Shown in pieces: positions 6,548-16,204 of a DNA stretch of 64,000 bases (positions are counted from its first letter, which is position 1; each line of letters starts with the position of its first letter). Source of the stretch: PXAP01 sp046483315 (GTDB taxonomy: Bacteria > Bacteroidota > Bacteroidia > Bacteroidales > PUMT01); contig JAWODJ010000080.1 in the NCBI GenBank assembly GCA_046483315.1, positions 1 to 64,000 of the forward strand, in the 5' to 3' direction. Below the pieces are notes generated by a model. That model was not told the origin of the DNA, made no database searches, and saw nothing but the letters and a program-made list of their open reading frames with translations. The position numbers and the translations under genes are program-made.

Positions 6548-9208
6548 ATGTTAGTAAGAGTGAGGATCTTTCTGGCCTTTTTTCTTATTGTTATCAACTT
6601 CTCATGTTCAACACAGCGAAATACGCTGATGACGAGAACTTACCATCAGATTACTGCCAAATACAACACATTCTTTAACGGCAGAGAGAGCTACAGGTCC
6701 GGAGTCAGGAAAACAAAGCAGCAGTTCCGTTATGATTATAATAAGATTCTTCCGGTATTTCTCTATACTGATCCTGATATAGCCAGTTCTGTAACTCCTG
6801 AAATGGACAGGGCCATAAGCAAAGCATCAAAGATCATTGATAATAAATCCATTACTGCAAAACCAAAAGAGGGGGGAGGACTCTTTGCAGGCAGAAATGA
6901 GGAATTTTATCAGCAAAATGAGTATAACAGATGGGTCAGGGAAAGTTATCTCCTGGCAGGCAAGGCTCATTTCCAGAAGCATGATTATATTCCTGCCACA
7001 CAGGCTTTTATCTTCATTGTCAGGGAATTCAGTATGAACGATGTCAGGCATGAGGCAAAGGTGTGGCTTGCCCGCTCATATAGTGAAAGGGGTATGTTTA
7101 ACGAAGCCAGGCTGACATTGAATGAGATGCTGGATGATCCGGATTTCCCTTCCCTGCTTCATTTTGAATTGTACTCCACTTTAGCAGACTTTTACCTGAA
7201 ACAGAACCAGCCGGATGATGCCATATTTAACCTTGAAAGAACCCTTGAATACCATGGTGATAAAGAGAGGAGGATACGCCATAACTATATTCTTGCTCAA
7301 TTATATGAACGCACAGGAAGGTTTTCCGAAGCATCTGATTATTATTCACAGGTAATAAAGATGAATCCGTCATATGAAATGGTTTTTAATGCAAGAATTA
7401 GCCAGGCGGGAGTTGTTCAGGCAGGGGGGGGTGCAATTGCCAGGCTGATAAATGAACTTGAAAAGATGTTTCGTGACGAGAAAAACCGGGATTTTCAGGA
7501 TCAGATATATTATGCTCTTGGCAATATCTATTTACGGAATAATGATGTACAAAATGCCATAAGGCATTACTCCCTGTCTGCAGGAGCAAACGGCACAAAC
7601 CCCGGCCAGAAAGCGGTAACCTATCTTGCCCTCGCCGATATTTATTTTGAATTACCGGATTATGTGACAGCCCAGGCCTATTATGACTCTGCAGTCTTAA
7701 ATATGACTCAGGGATTTCCCGACCGGCAGGCAATTATTGAAAAAAATGAGTTACTGGCCGAACTTGCAGATAATATAAAGCTTTATGAACTGGAGGACAG
7801 TGTTCAGGTTCTGGCTGCCATGAGTGAAGCTGACCGGAACAGGAAGATTGATGATATCATTGCCGGCGTGAGAGAAGAAGAGGCAGAAGCCAGACGGCAG
7901 GAACAGCTTGCACAACAAAATCCGCAGTACCGGGCTGCAAGAACTTCCCAGTCCGCCAGGCGTCAGGCCGAAGGTTCAGGCTCCGGTAACTGGTATTTTT
8001 ATAACCAGTCCGCCGTCACCTTCGGCCAGAATGAATTCGAGGCCCTTTGGGGAGAAAGAAGGCTTGAAGATAACTGGAGGCGCTCTGACAAACAGGTTCT
8101 TTCAAACGGTCAGCCTGGTATGATATCAGAAGAGTCTGAATCTGCCGGTGAAGAGGAGGTAGAAACTGCAGATGTATACAGCCGGGAATTCTACATGAAG
8201 GATATACCTCTTACCGACCAGGCTATGGAAGAGTCACACAGACGATTGCAGGAGGCGCTCTTCAATATGGGGATGATCTTCAAGGATGATATGCAGGACT
8301 ATGAAAGTTCCATAGAGGCATACCAGGAACTTGTCAGACGCTATCCTGAAGGTGATTACACCCTGCCTGCATTGTATAATCTTCATAACCTGCATATGAT
8401 CATGAATGATTACAGCAAGGCAGATTCTTACAAGGATCTTATTGTGTCCGGGTATCCCGGCAGCCCTTACGCCTCTGTACTTACCAACCCTGACTTTTAC
8501 CGGGAATATGAACAGCAGCTACAGGAAGCTGAGCGTTACTACGAAGAAACTTATAAGCTGTTCAGGGAAAATAAGTTTGCTGAGGTAACCGACAGAGCTT
8601 TGTATGCCTCTGTAACCTGGCCAGAAAGCCATCTGATACCCCGTTTTGAGTACCTGAAGACCCTCTCTTATGGATCAGGAGGCAATATTCCCCTTTTCAG
8701 GGAAATGCTCACTGATTATATCAGCACATACCCGGAAACAGAAATGGCTGACGATGCCAGGCGGTTTATTGTCTATCTTGAAGATGACTATCCGGAAACA
8801 ATACAAAAAGCCGAAGTCGCCGTTATCCAGGATATATACAGTCCGCCCCGGGAAGGAGAACATTACTTTGTGATAATTGTTGATAACAGGCAGGACCTTA
8901 TTAACAGGATGGTTTTCAATATTGTCAACTTCAATGTTGACCATTTTCCCAGGTTAAACCTTAATGTAAGCAGTGAAACATTCAGCACCAATTATCAACT
9001 TTTAAGGGTGGACGGTTTACCGGATATACCTGTAGCTACCGATTATCTGAAAAAGTTTTCAGTTTCCGATGAGGTCTATTCAGAAACCGGCAGGGATGAT
9101 TTCCCCCTTTTTATTATATCTCCTGAAAATTACAATCTTTTTATGCAGGATAAAAATATTGCTTCATACATGAACTTTTTTGAAGATGAATATCTCAACC
9201 TGCAATAA
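6548..9208 (+). CDS. sprE: Type IX secretion periplasmic TPR lipoprotein SprE/PorW
   Basis: The 886-residue lipoprotein has a signal peptide and lipobox NFSC (Cys20), then CSTQRNT...NTFFNGRESY, the typical start of SprE/PorW. Multiple tetratricopeptide repeats fill about residues 120-420 and 570-720 (for example YFELPDYVTAQAYYDSAV). A Glu/Gln/Ser/Arg-rich linker lies at about 440-500. SprE/PorW is required for T9SS secretion and gliding and links to the PorKLMN ring complex. An in-frame GTG at 6521 is possible, but the ATG at 6548 gives a normal lipoprotein signal. porX follows 29 bases downstream, which strengthens the call. Confidence 0.85.
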   Translation: MLVRVRIFLAFFLIVINFSCSTQRNTLMTRTYHQITAKYNTFFNGRESYRSGVRKTKQQFRYDYNKILPVFLYTDPDIASSVTPEMDRAISKASKIIDNKSITAKPKEGGGLFAGRNEEFYQQNEYNRWVRESYLLAGKAHFQKHDYIPATQAFIFIVREFSMNDVRHEAKVWLARSYSERGMFNEARLTLNEMLDDPDFPSLLHFELYSTLADFYLKQNQPDDAIFNLERTLEYHGDKERRIRHNYILAQLYERTGRFSEASDYYSQVIKMNPSYEMVFNARISQAGVVQAGGGAIARLINELEKMFRDEKNRDFQDQIYYALGNIYLRNNDVQNAIRHYSLSAGANGTNPGQKAVTYLALADIYFELPDYVTAQAYYDSAVLNMTQGFPDRQAIIEKNELLAELADNIKLYELEDSVQVLAAMSEADRNRKIDDIIAGVREEEAEARRQEQLAQQNPQYRAARTSQSARRQAEGSGSGNWYFYNQSAVTFGQNEFEALWGERRLEDNWRRSDKQVLSNGQPGMISEESESAGEEEVETADVYSREFYMKDIPLTDQAMEESHRRLQEALFNMGMIFKDDMQDYESSIEAYQELVRRYPEGDYTLPALYNLHNLHMIMNDYSKADSYKDLIVSGYPGSPYASVLTNPDFYREYEQQLQEAERYYEETYKLFRENKFAEVTDRALYASVTWPESHLIPRFEYLKTLSYGSGGNIPLFREMLTDYISTYPETEMADDARRFIVYLEDDYPETIQKAEVAVIQDIYSPPREGEHYFVIIVDNRQDLINRMVFNIVNFNVDHFPRLNLNVSSETFSTNYQLLRVDGLPDIPVATDYLKKFSVSDEVYSETGRDDFPLFIISPENYNLFMQDKNIASYMNFFEDEYLNLQ

Positions 9209-9237
9209 ATGACACACTGAAAAACCTTCTTTATTCA

Positions 9238-10794
9238 ATGAAGCAAATAACAATACTCTGGGCTGATGATGAAATAGATCTTCTGAAACCAAATATTCTT
9301 TTTCTTGAAAACAAAGGTTACAGGGTTCTCACTGCCACAAACGGGCAGGATGCCATTGAGATGGTGCAGGCCAATAATCCTGACCTTGTATTTCTTGATG
9401 AATATATGCCTGGTATAAGCGGTGTGCAGACCCTGGAGAAGATTAAGGCTTTTTTCCCCGCCCTTCCGGTAGTAATGATAACAAAAAGTGAGGAAGAGAA
9501 TATCATGGAAGAAGCGATTGCTTCAAAGATATCCGATTACCTTATCAAGCCGGTGCATCCCAAGCAGATATTGCTGGCAATTAAGAAAAATGTTGATAAT
9601 AAAAGACTGGTAACCCAGAAAATAACCTCTTCGTACCAGTCCGAGTTCGGAAAACTAACCATGGCAATAAATTATGCCTCGTCATTTGATGAATGGGAGG
9701 ATATTTACCGGAGGCTGGTTTACTGGGAGATGGAGCTGGAAAACTCTTCCGACCCCGGCATGAATGAGGTTATTTCTCAACAGAAGCAAGAGGCAAACAG
9801 TGAGTTTGCCAAATTCATAAAATCAAACTATCCCTCATGGTTCCGGGAGGGAACAGAAAATAAACCAAGGCTGTCACATAATATTTTCGCTTCATCTGTA
9901 TTTCCTCTTCTTGATAAGTCTCGCAAGGTTGTTGTAATTGTCATCGATAATCTGCGATTCGATCAGTGGAAAGCCATACTTCCAGATATAACCGAATATT
10001 ATCAGGTTAACAGGGAAGAGCTTTATTGCAGTATCCTGCCGACAGCCACTCAATTTGCAAGGAATGCCATGTTTGCCGGACTGATGCCGTGGGATATCGG
10101 GAAACTGTATCCGGAATTATGGATTAATGAGGATGAGGAGGGGAGCAAAAACCCGTTTGAAGAGGAGTTGCTGAATAAGCACCTTAAGAGGTCAGGGCAG
10201 CAGACCTCTGTTTATTATGAGAAAGTTCTTCATCAGAAGAACGGCAGGAAACTGTCGGAAAATATATCATCAATCATAAGTAACCCGTTGACAGTCCTTG
10301 TTTATAATTTTGTGGATATGCTTTCACATGCGCGCACCGAGATGGATGTGCTCAGGGAGCTGGCAAGTGATGAAGCGGCTTACAGGTCAATTACAAGATC
10401 ATGGTTCAGGCACTCGTATCTTCTTGACCTGTTAAAGGAGTTGTCAACTCAAAATGTGAATCTGGTGATAACTTCTGATCATGGCTCGGTAAGGGTGGAA
10501 AACCCTGTTAAGGTAATAGGTGACAGGAACACCACTACCAATTTACGGTACAAGCAGGGCAGAAATCTCAATTATAATCCCAAGCAGGTTTTTGAAGTGC
10601 GAACTCCTTCAGATATCCATCTTCCTAAAAGCAATGTAAGTTCATCATACATCTTCGCCACCGGAGGGGATTTCTTTGCTTACCCGAATAATTATAATTA
10701 TTATGTCAATTATTACAGGAACACCTTCCAGCATGGTGGTATATCCCTTGAGGAGATGCTGGTGCCCTGCGTTCTTCTGGAACCAGCAAAATAA
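9238..10794 (+). CDS. porX: Type IX secretion response regulator PorX (REC-PglZ)
   Basis: The 518-residue protein has an N-terminal receiver domain: acidic pair Asp10/Asp11, phospho-acceptor Asp54 (VFLDEYMPG), Thr82 and Lys104. A helical linker is followed by a PglZ alkaline-phosphatase-like domain from about 210. Its likely metal ligands are Asp237 (VIDNLRFDQW), a Thr near 269, Asp360/His364 and Asp414/His415 (SDHG). In Porphyromonas, PorX works with the sensor PorY and a sigma factor to control T9SS genes, and the PglZ domain is a zinc-dependent phosphodiesterase. No PorY-like kinase lies in this window. Confidence 0.92.
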   Translation: MKQITILWADDEIDLLKPNILFLENKGYRVLTATNGQDAIEMVQANNPDLVFLDEYMPGISGVQTLEKIKAFFPALPVVMITKSEEENIMEEAIASKISDYLIKPVHPKQILLAIKKNVDNKRLVTQKITSSYQSEFGKLTMAINYASSFDEWEDIYRRLVYWEMELENSSDPGMNEVISQQKQEANSEFAKFIKSNYPSWFREGTENKPRLSHNIFASSVFPLLDKSRKVVVIVIDNLRFDQWKAILPDITEYYQVNREELYCSILPTATQFARNAMFAGLMPWDIGKLYPELWINEDEEGSKNPFEEELLNKHLKRSGQQTSVYYEKVLHQKNGRKLSENISSIISNPLTVLVYNFVDMLSHARTEMDVLRELASDEAAYRSITRSWFRHSYLLDLLKELSTQNVNLVITSDHGSVRVENPVKVIGDRNTTTNLRYKQGRNLNYNPKQVFEVRTPSDIHLPKSNVSSSYIFATGGDFFAYPNNYNYYVNYYRNTFQHGGISLEEMLVPCVLLEPAK

Positions 10795-10805
10795 TTTTTC
10801 AGTAT

Positions 10806-11219
10806 ATGACGATAAATTTTGACCTGGGTAATATTGATGAAGCTGCCGGACATCTGATCAGGTCTTTCCCGAAATCCAGGATATTTGCCTTTTACGGGGA
10901 GATGGGTTCGGGGAAAACCACTTTTATAAAGGCTGTATGCCGGTATCTTGGTGTTGACCAGTTCGTAACAAGTCCGACCTTTGCCCTGGTGAATGAATAC
11001 CGCGACAAATTTGGGGAGAGGAATTTTTATCATTTCGATTTTTACCGGGTAGATAGAGTTGAAGAGGCAATGGATATGGGATATGAAGAATATTTTTACA
11101 GTAATGATTACTGTTTTATTGAATGGCCTGAAAAGATTACTGAACTTTTACCCGATAATACCGTCAAGCTTAAAATTGAGGTTACTGATAATGAAAAAAG
11201 GGTATTGCAACAGTGCTGA
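10806..11219 (+). CDS. tsaE: tRNA t6A biosynthesis ATPase TsaE
   Basis: This ATPase supports the TsaBD enzyme that makes N6-threonylcarbamoyladenosine at position 37 of ANN-decoding tRNAs. The 137-residue protein has Walker A GEMGSGKTT at 31-39, the switch-like TSPTFALVNEY, HFDFYR and FIEWPE. It begins 11 bases after porX; the pair is a recurrent neighbourhood in Bacteroidota. Confidence 0.94.
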   Translation: MTINFDLGNIDEAAGHLIRSFPKSRIFAFYGEMGSGKTTFIKAVCRYLGVDQFVTSPTFALVNEYRDKFGERNFYHFDFYRVDRVEEAMDMGYEEYFYSNDYCFIEWPEKITELLPDNTVKLKIEVTDNEKRVLQQC

Positions 11220-11298
11220 GTAAAAAAATATTTGAACATATTCTTCTTTTTCCTTAACTTGCTTTACTTCATATTTTCTTCATTTCAATAGATCCTAA

Positions 11299-12522
11299 AT
11301 GGAGCAACAAAAATTTCCTCACTCCTGGGCATTGGGCAAGGGAAGTCTTCTACCCCAGGAAGAGGTCCTTGAGACGGGCAGAAAACGTAAACAGCTGGTA
11401 GTAGGCATTCCGGCTGAACTTCAAAAAGATGAAAACCGCACTGGCCTGACACCTGAAGCCGTAGAGCTGCTGGTCGGGAACGGCCACCAGGTTATTATTG
11501 AGACCGGTGCAGGAGCGGGCGCCAAATACAGTGACAGGGATTATAGTGAATGCGGAGGTTTTATTGTGGATGAACATTCTGAAATTTTTGCCAAAAGTGA
11601 TATCATCCTGAAGATCTCCCCTCCCGTTGCATCTGAAATTGAGCATATGAAAGGTGGCCAGATGCTTATCTCGGCATTGAGGCCTATGGTTCAGGAGAAG
11701 GAATATTTTTACAGCCTCATGAAGAAGAAAACTACGGCAGTCTCGTTTGAGCATTTAAGGAACATTGATGATACCTTTCCCGTAATTCGCTCTATGAGTG
11801 AGATTGCAGGCGGTGCCTCAATACTCATTGCTGCCGAATATCTGTCAAACCAGAACAAGGGTAAAGGTGTTATGCTGGGTGGCATCACAGGGATAACTCC
11901 TACAGAGGTGGTTATTCTGGGTGCGGGGACTGCCGCTGAATCGGCTGCCCGGGCTGCAATCGGACTGGGTGCTTTTGTCAAGGTGTTTGACCATTCGGTG
12001 GACAGGCTTCGCAGGTTGCAGGATGTTCTGGGGCAAAGGCTTTATACTTCTATTTTTCATCCCAGGGTGATAACAAGGGCATTGCAGTCCGCCGACGTGG
12101 TTATCGGAGCGCTTCATCTGGACAGCGAAGGCCCCCGGTTTTTTATTACCGGGGAGATGGTGAAAGAGATGAAAAAGGGATCGGTAATAGTTGATCTCAG
12201 CATAGATCAGGGAGGTTGTATTGAAACATCGGAGTGCCGGACACACCCCTCTCCTGTTTTTTTGAAATACGGTGTTGTGCATTACTGTGTTCCCAATATT
12301 CCCTCAAGGGTTTCAAGAACAGCTACTATCGCACTCAGCAATATTTTTGCCCCTCTCCTTCTGTCCATCGGCGAATCGGGAGGAATAAAGGCGGCCCTGA
12401 TTGATAATATGGGACTGAGGAAGGGGATTTATATATATAACGGACTGCTGACCAACTCAATAATAGGACGTTTGTTCGACATACCGTCAAAGGACATCGA
12501 CCTGCTAATGGCTGCTTTCTGA
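11299..12522 (+). CDS. ald: Alanine dehydrogenase
   Basis: It catalyses reversible NAD-dependent deamination of L-alanine to pyruvate and ammonia. The 407-residue protein has the AlaDh/PNT N-terminal domain (VVGIPAELQKDENRTGLTPEAV, SFEHL with a likely catalytic His) and a Rossmann domain with VVILGAGTAAESAARAA at about 212. DLSIDQGGCIETS and HYCVPNIPSRVSRTATIALSN are family signatures. An N-terminal extension of about 30 residues precedes the core. It lies 79 bases after tsaE and may have its own promoter. Confidence 0.9.
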   Translation: MEQQKFPHSWALGKGSLLPQEEVLETGRKRKQLVVGIPAELQKDENRTGLTPEAVELLVGNGHQVIIETGAGAGAKYSDRDYSECGGFIVDEHSEIFAKSDIILKISPPVASEIEHMKGGQMLISALRPMVQEKEYFYSLMKKKTTAVSFEHLRNIDDTFPVIRSMSEIAGGASILIAAEYLSNQNKGKGVMLGGITGITPTEVVILGAGTAAESAARAAIGLGAFVKVFDHSVDRLRRLQDVLGQRLYTSIFHPRVITRALQSADVVIGALHLDSEGPRFFITGEMVKEMKKGSVIVDLSIDQGGCIETSECRTHPSPVFLKYGVVHYCVPNIPSRVSRTATIALSNIFAPLLLSIGESGGIKAALIDNMGLRKGIYIYNGLLTNSIIGRLFDIPSKDIDLLMAAF

Positions 12523-12528
12523 ATGGGG

Positions 12529-15500
12529 TTAAAAGTAGGCCCTCATCTGCATTCCTCCTGTATGTATGAACCTGTAGCCCTTTGCTGCCCTTCCGCTGTA
12601 ATCAAGACTAAGCTGCAGGTTGCCCGTAAGATTCTGCATGACACTAACCGATAGTGTCATGTTGTTGCCCCGTTTCAATCCTTCCAGCATTTCCCATTCC
12701 AGGGGAGTGTTGGACTGCCCGTCATATGTGATGTAAAAATAGTCGGCTCTGACCATTATGTTTCCTTTTGATGGGATGGACCAGTTCAGCTCGGTTCCGA
12801 GATTCTTCTGCTCCGACTTTTCCTTTCCGGGATGGTTTATTTTTCTTCTCCAGTCAAGATGCACGGAAGCCCTGAGTTCATAGCCAGGCTCAAAAGAAAC
12901 AGTAAGGTCTCCGCCAAGAATTTCAATATCAAAATTCCTTCCGGGGAAGAAGCCGGAGTGGAACAATTTGTTTCCTTTTTCCATCCTGTTGCTAAATGTA
13001 ACGGACTGTGATGCTTTCCATCTGCCATGAATGGCATCGGAGCGCATAAACCTGGTATCCAAACCGTTTACCATAAGTATCCTTGACTTATTATTCTGGT
13101 GAAGGTATTCAGCAACAAAACGTTTATCTGCCGTTTGAAACGAGATGGTATTCCGGAAAGAGGATGTGATGTTTATCAGGTTCGTATCGGCCAGATCGGC
13201 AGAGAAGGGGTTAATACCTGATATCAGATCAGGGTGACTTGTTTTTTGTCCGCTCTTAAAGGCGGTCCGGCTGGTAAAGAGGGACAGTAATTTTTGCAGA
13301 CCGTTTCCGTTTTGCCAGTCGTTTGGTGCACTTACACGGATATTGTTGCTGAACTGGTTTGCCCGTGTGCGTATGAAATCGTCGGAAGGGATCATTACTC
13401 GAATATAGTTTGCCTGATCGGGAAATACAGCGATTTCAAATTCATCCAGTTCTTTAATTCCGTTATCATTATAATCGGTCCAGGTATGTGTTCCCTGACC
13501 CTTTGCCACCTCTATATACATAAAATCTTTTTTCACCTCCATTCCCGAGCCCGTTTCATAGAAAGCCGAACCTGTTATGCTGCCCCTTAAAAGATTCAGC
13601 CTTGCTTCCAGTCTCCCGTTAAGCGAGTTTTCCGGTCTGACTTTTTCAATAGTACTATTCACGGGTTTAAGACTTCGATGATGAATTGTGCCCGACAAGC
13701 GGTTTCCCTGACCTACATCTGATCTGAATCCGGCTGACAGTTCCCTTGCATGTGAGGAAGGCAGTAACCTGGTATTATCTGTTTCTGTATTCTTTTGATG
13801 AACAGGTGCATCTTCCCCTGGATTATCATGCCCGTTAATGTGAAAAATATTTTCATCGCTTGTTTTAGATGGGTGCCTGTCTTCTCTCTCCCGGTATGCA
13901 GTGAAAAAGTGGAAATTTGATGTGTCGGGATTTTCAAGAAAAATTTCCCACTGATGAAATGCATGGCTTGATGGCAGAAGGTTACCCGGTTGCTTCCGGA
14001 TCCTGTTATCCTCTCCCTCACTGCGCAGTCCCAGTCGCAGAAGCCATAAAGGCCTGCTCACTTCTGCCGTATGTCTTAAAAATCCTGTTCCTGATATCCT
14101 GCTGTCTGAGTTTAGATAGGATAGCATCAGCCTGCTTTCGAAACCGGCTGCTCCCGTAGCTGCCTCAAGCATATTCCTTAATCCGGAGTAGGTACCGGTG
14201 CGGCTGAGGTATTCTCCCCTGTACCGCACAAAATCACTTTCTCTCCAGTTGTAGGCAGCATACCAGGCCAGTCTTTGCTCATCTGCCGTTTCTTTTATCT
14301 CTTCCAGGTTCCAGTCTCTTTCATATTCAACAGGCCTGTAGCGTTCGGCAGTGGAGAAATTTTTACCCGAATATTCATAATCGATGCCTCCTGCCAGCAT
14401 CTGGAAGGCGCCAAGAGGGATCGTGTTATCCATACCCAGTCTGAATGCCAGTCCCACATTATCTTCATTATCCAGTTCAGAGAAAGTGTTCTTATCCGAA
14501 TTACTTATGGCGAACTCATAGGATGCTTCTGTTTTATCAGAAAAAGAGCTGCTTCCACCCATACTTACAACCTGTTGTTTTTTAGGGGTGACCAGAAGCA
14601 TGACAGGTTCATGGCTGCCTGAAAGAACCCCGTTTACCGGGGCAGCCCACCGGAAAACGCGGCCGTTTGCAGCATTTCTTTCAGGCAGGTAATTTCCCTT
14701 GTTTTCGCCAACATAAGAGAAGCTGAGACTGTAGCTGGCCTTTTCCGGATCCGCAGAGTATTTATAGATGGTATGGTTTATCCCGTCAACAACAGTGTCG
14801 GTTTTTTCATAGAGGACAATATCATCCCTGAATTCCACACTGTCTGTTGTTGGCACCCATGCCCGGTGGAGGCTGTCGCCTGTTTGAGACAGCAGCTCTT
14901 TTTCTTCCTCCTTAAGATCCTGGAGCAGGGGCTGGTTTTTTGCATCATGCTCTGAGAAAATATTTATGAAATAGTTGCCTTTGTCTGTTATAACACCCGT
15001 ATTGTTGGAAAGCATAAACCTTACATAGTTTCTGTCCGAGTATTCAAATTCAACAATTATGCGCCTGTCTTTTGTAACAGGCATATTCGAAGTAAAGGTT
15101 ATCTCGGCGAGGTTGTAATCGATGGTATAATCCCTGTCCACCCCCCTGGAGAGCAGGCGTCCGTCAATAAAAACCCGTTCCGTGCCCGCCAGTACTATAA
15201 TGAACAATTCATTGTTGGCACCTTTGAGTTTATAGGGACCCTGGTTGCCTTCAATGCCGGGAATGCTGTTCCGGTGATAACGGCCTTTTGCCACTGCCGC
15301 ACTCGCCGTGTTACTAATAGTGTTTAAGGGGCCGCCGGTCTCAGTAACCGTTGAAAATTGCACTCCCTGGGCTTTTTTGTCAAGTGGAAGAAACATGCCG
15401 TCTCCGGCTTTCACTTCAAAATCGCCTGCAGTCAGGCTAAGGTTTTCATTATAAAGCTCAATGAATATGCGGTCAAATTCATGTATCTGCTGAGAATATC

Positions 15501-16128
15501 CTTCGGGCTGAAGCGGAATATTCTGATCGGATATAGTGGCCGTGATGTTGAGATTATCATCCAGTTTTCCTGATAACCGGAGGTTAAGATTGGAATTTAC
15601 TATCACATCCTGGTTATTTCCGAAACTTATGCCTCTCGATATACTTCCGCTTCGCATGAGAGTTTCCTCTTTCCAGATATCGTCGCTTACGGGGCTGTAA
15701 GTATACCGCTCCATATCACCCGTTGCTTCCTCTCTTTGATACGGGATAATGAGGCTGGTGTCTTTCCTGTTCATCTCCAGGCCGGGATCGGAGGTAAAAA
15801 CCCTGTAGCTTACATACACTTCCCGCCCGTAATAAGGAAAGTCTTTGTTAAATAAGAGCATTGAGTTTAAGGGGTCGGCCGTAAAAAACGAATCATCTAT
15901 CTTTTCTCCTTCGGGTGACTTTATTTCAATGCTTTCCGGTACAATTCTCATGCTGTCCAGCCGGATGGTGTCGCTGCCGGCTTGTACGGTTTTCTCTCTT
16001 AATCCGGACAGATCCTGCGAAAATAGCCCGACCGGCAGAAACAATATCAATATTTTAACAATGATCTCTTTCAAGCATGACCATCTTTTGGTAGTAGTAA
16101 GAACGAAAATAATAACAATTCGGTACAT
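12529..16128 (-). CDS. Large outer-membrane beta-barrel protein, unknown function
   Basis: The protein has up to 1199 residues. A hydrophobic signal segment (KILILFLPVGLFSQ) lies about 20-38 residues from the ATG, so a start nearer to it, such as a TTG at 16074, is possible. The N-terminal half contains SGSISRGISFGNNQDV...LRLSGKLDDNLNITATISDQNIPLQPEGYSQQIHEFDRIFIEL, split here only for length, a block that resembles repeats in SprA-like and other giant Bacteroidota barrels. The rest is alternating polar/hydrophobic strands, and the last residue is Phe, as in many outer-membrane barrels. It is convergent with ald and divergent from waaA. I cannot name the family. Confidence 0.7.
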   Translation of the reverse strand: MYRIVIIFVLTTTKRWSCLKEIIVKILILFLPVGLFSQDLSGLREKTVQAGSDTIRLDSMRIVPESIEIKSPEGEKIDDSFFTADPLNSMLLFNKDFPYYGREVYVSYRVFTSDPGLEMNRKDTSLIIPYQREEATGDMERYTYSPVSDDIWKEETLMRSGSISRGISFGNNQDVIVNSNLNLRLSGKLDDNLNITATISDQNIPLQPEGYSQQIHEFDRIFIELYNENLSLTAGDFEVKAGDGMFLPLDKKAQGVQFSTVTETGGPLNTISNTASAAVAKGRYHRNSIPGIEGNQGPYKLKGANNELFIIVLAGTERVFIDGRLLSRGVDRDYTIDYNLAEITFTSNMPVTKDRRIIVEFEYSDRNYVRFMLSNNTGVITDKGNYFINIFSEHDAKNQPLLQDLKEEEKELLSQTGDSLHRAWVPTTDSVEFRDDIVLYEKTDTVVDGINHTIYKYSADPEKASYSLSFSYVGENKGNYLPERNAANGRVFRWAAPVNGVLSGSHEPVMLLVTPKKQQVVSMGGSSSFSDKTEASYEFAISNSDKNTFSELDNEDNVGLAFRLGMDNTIPLGAFQMLAGGIDYEYSGKNFSTAERYRPVEYERDWNLEEIKETADEQRLAWYAAYNWRESDFVRYRGEYLSRTGTYSGLRNMLEAATGAAGFESRLMLSYLNSDSRISGTGFLRHTAEVSRPLWLLRLGLRSEGEDNRIRKQPGNLLPSSHAFHQWEIFLENPDTSNFHFFTAYREREDRHPSKTSDENIFHINGHDNPGEDAPVHQKNTETDNTRLLPSSHARELSAGFRSDVGQGNRLSGTIHHRSLKPVNSTIEKVRPENSLNGRLEARLNLLRGSITGSAFYETGSGMEVKKDFMYIEVAKGQGTHTWTDYNDNGIKELDEFEIAVFPDQANYIRVMIPSDDFIRTRANQFSNNIRVSAPNDWQNGNGLQKLLSLFTSRTAFKSGQKTSHPDLISGINPFSADLADTNLINITSSFRNTISFQTADKRFVAEYLHQNNKSRILMVNGLDTRFMRSDAIHGRWKASQSVTFSNRMEKGNKLFHSGFFPGRNFDIEILGGDLTVSFEPGYELRASVHLDWRRKINHPGKEKSEQKNLGTELNWSIPSKGNIMVRADYFYITYDGQSNTPLEWEMLEGLKRGNNMTLSVSVMQNLTGNLQLSLDYSGRAAKGYRFIHTGGMQMRAYF

Positions 16129-16168
16129 GTTTTCTTATGGCTGCTTTGAATTATTTCATATCTAAAAC

Positions 16169-16176
16169 TACCTTTG
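16169..16176 (+). promoter_or_regulatory. Promoter -7 box for waaA
   Basis: TACCTTTG fits TAnnTTTG, 29 bases before the waaA ATG, in the short divergent gap with the barrel gene. Confidence 0.5.
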
Positions 16177-16204
16177 CCGTGATCATTTACTTAATTTCCT
16201 CTCA

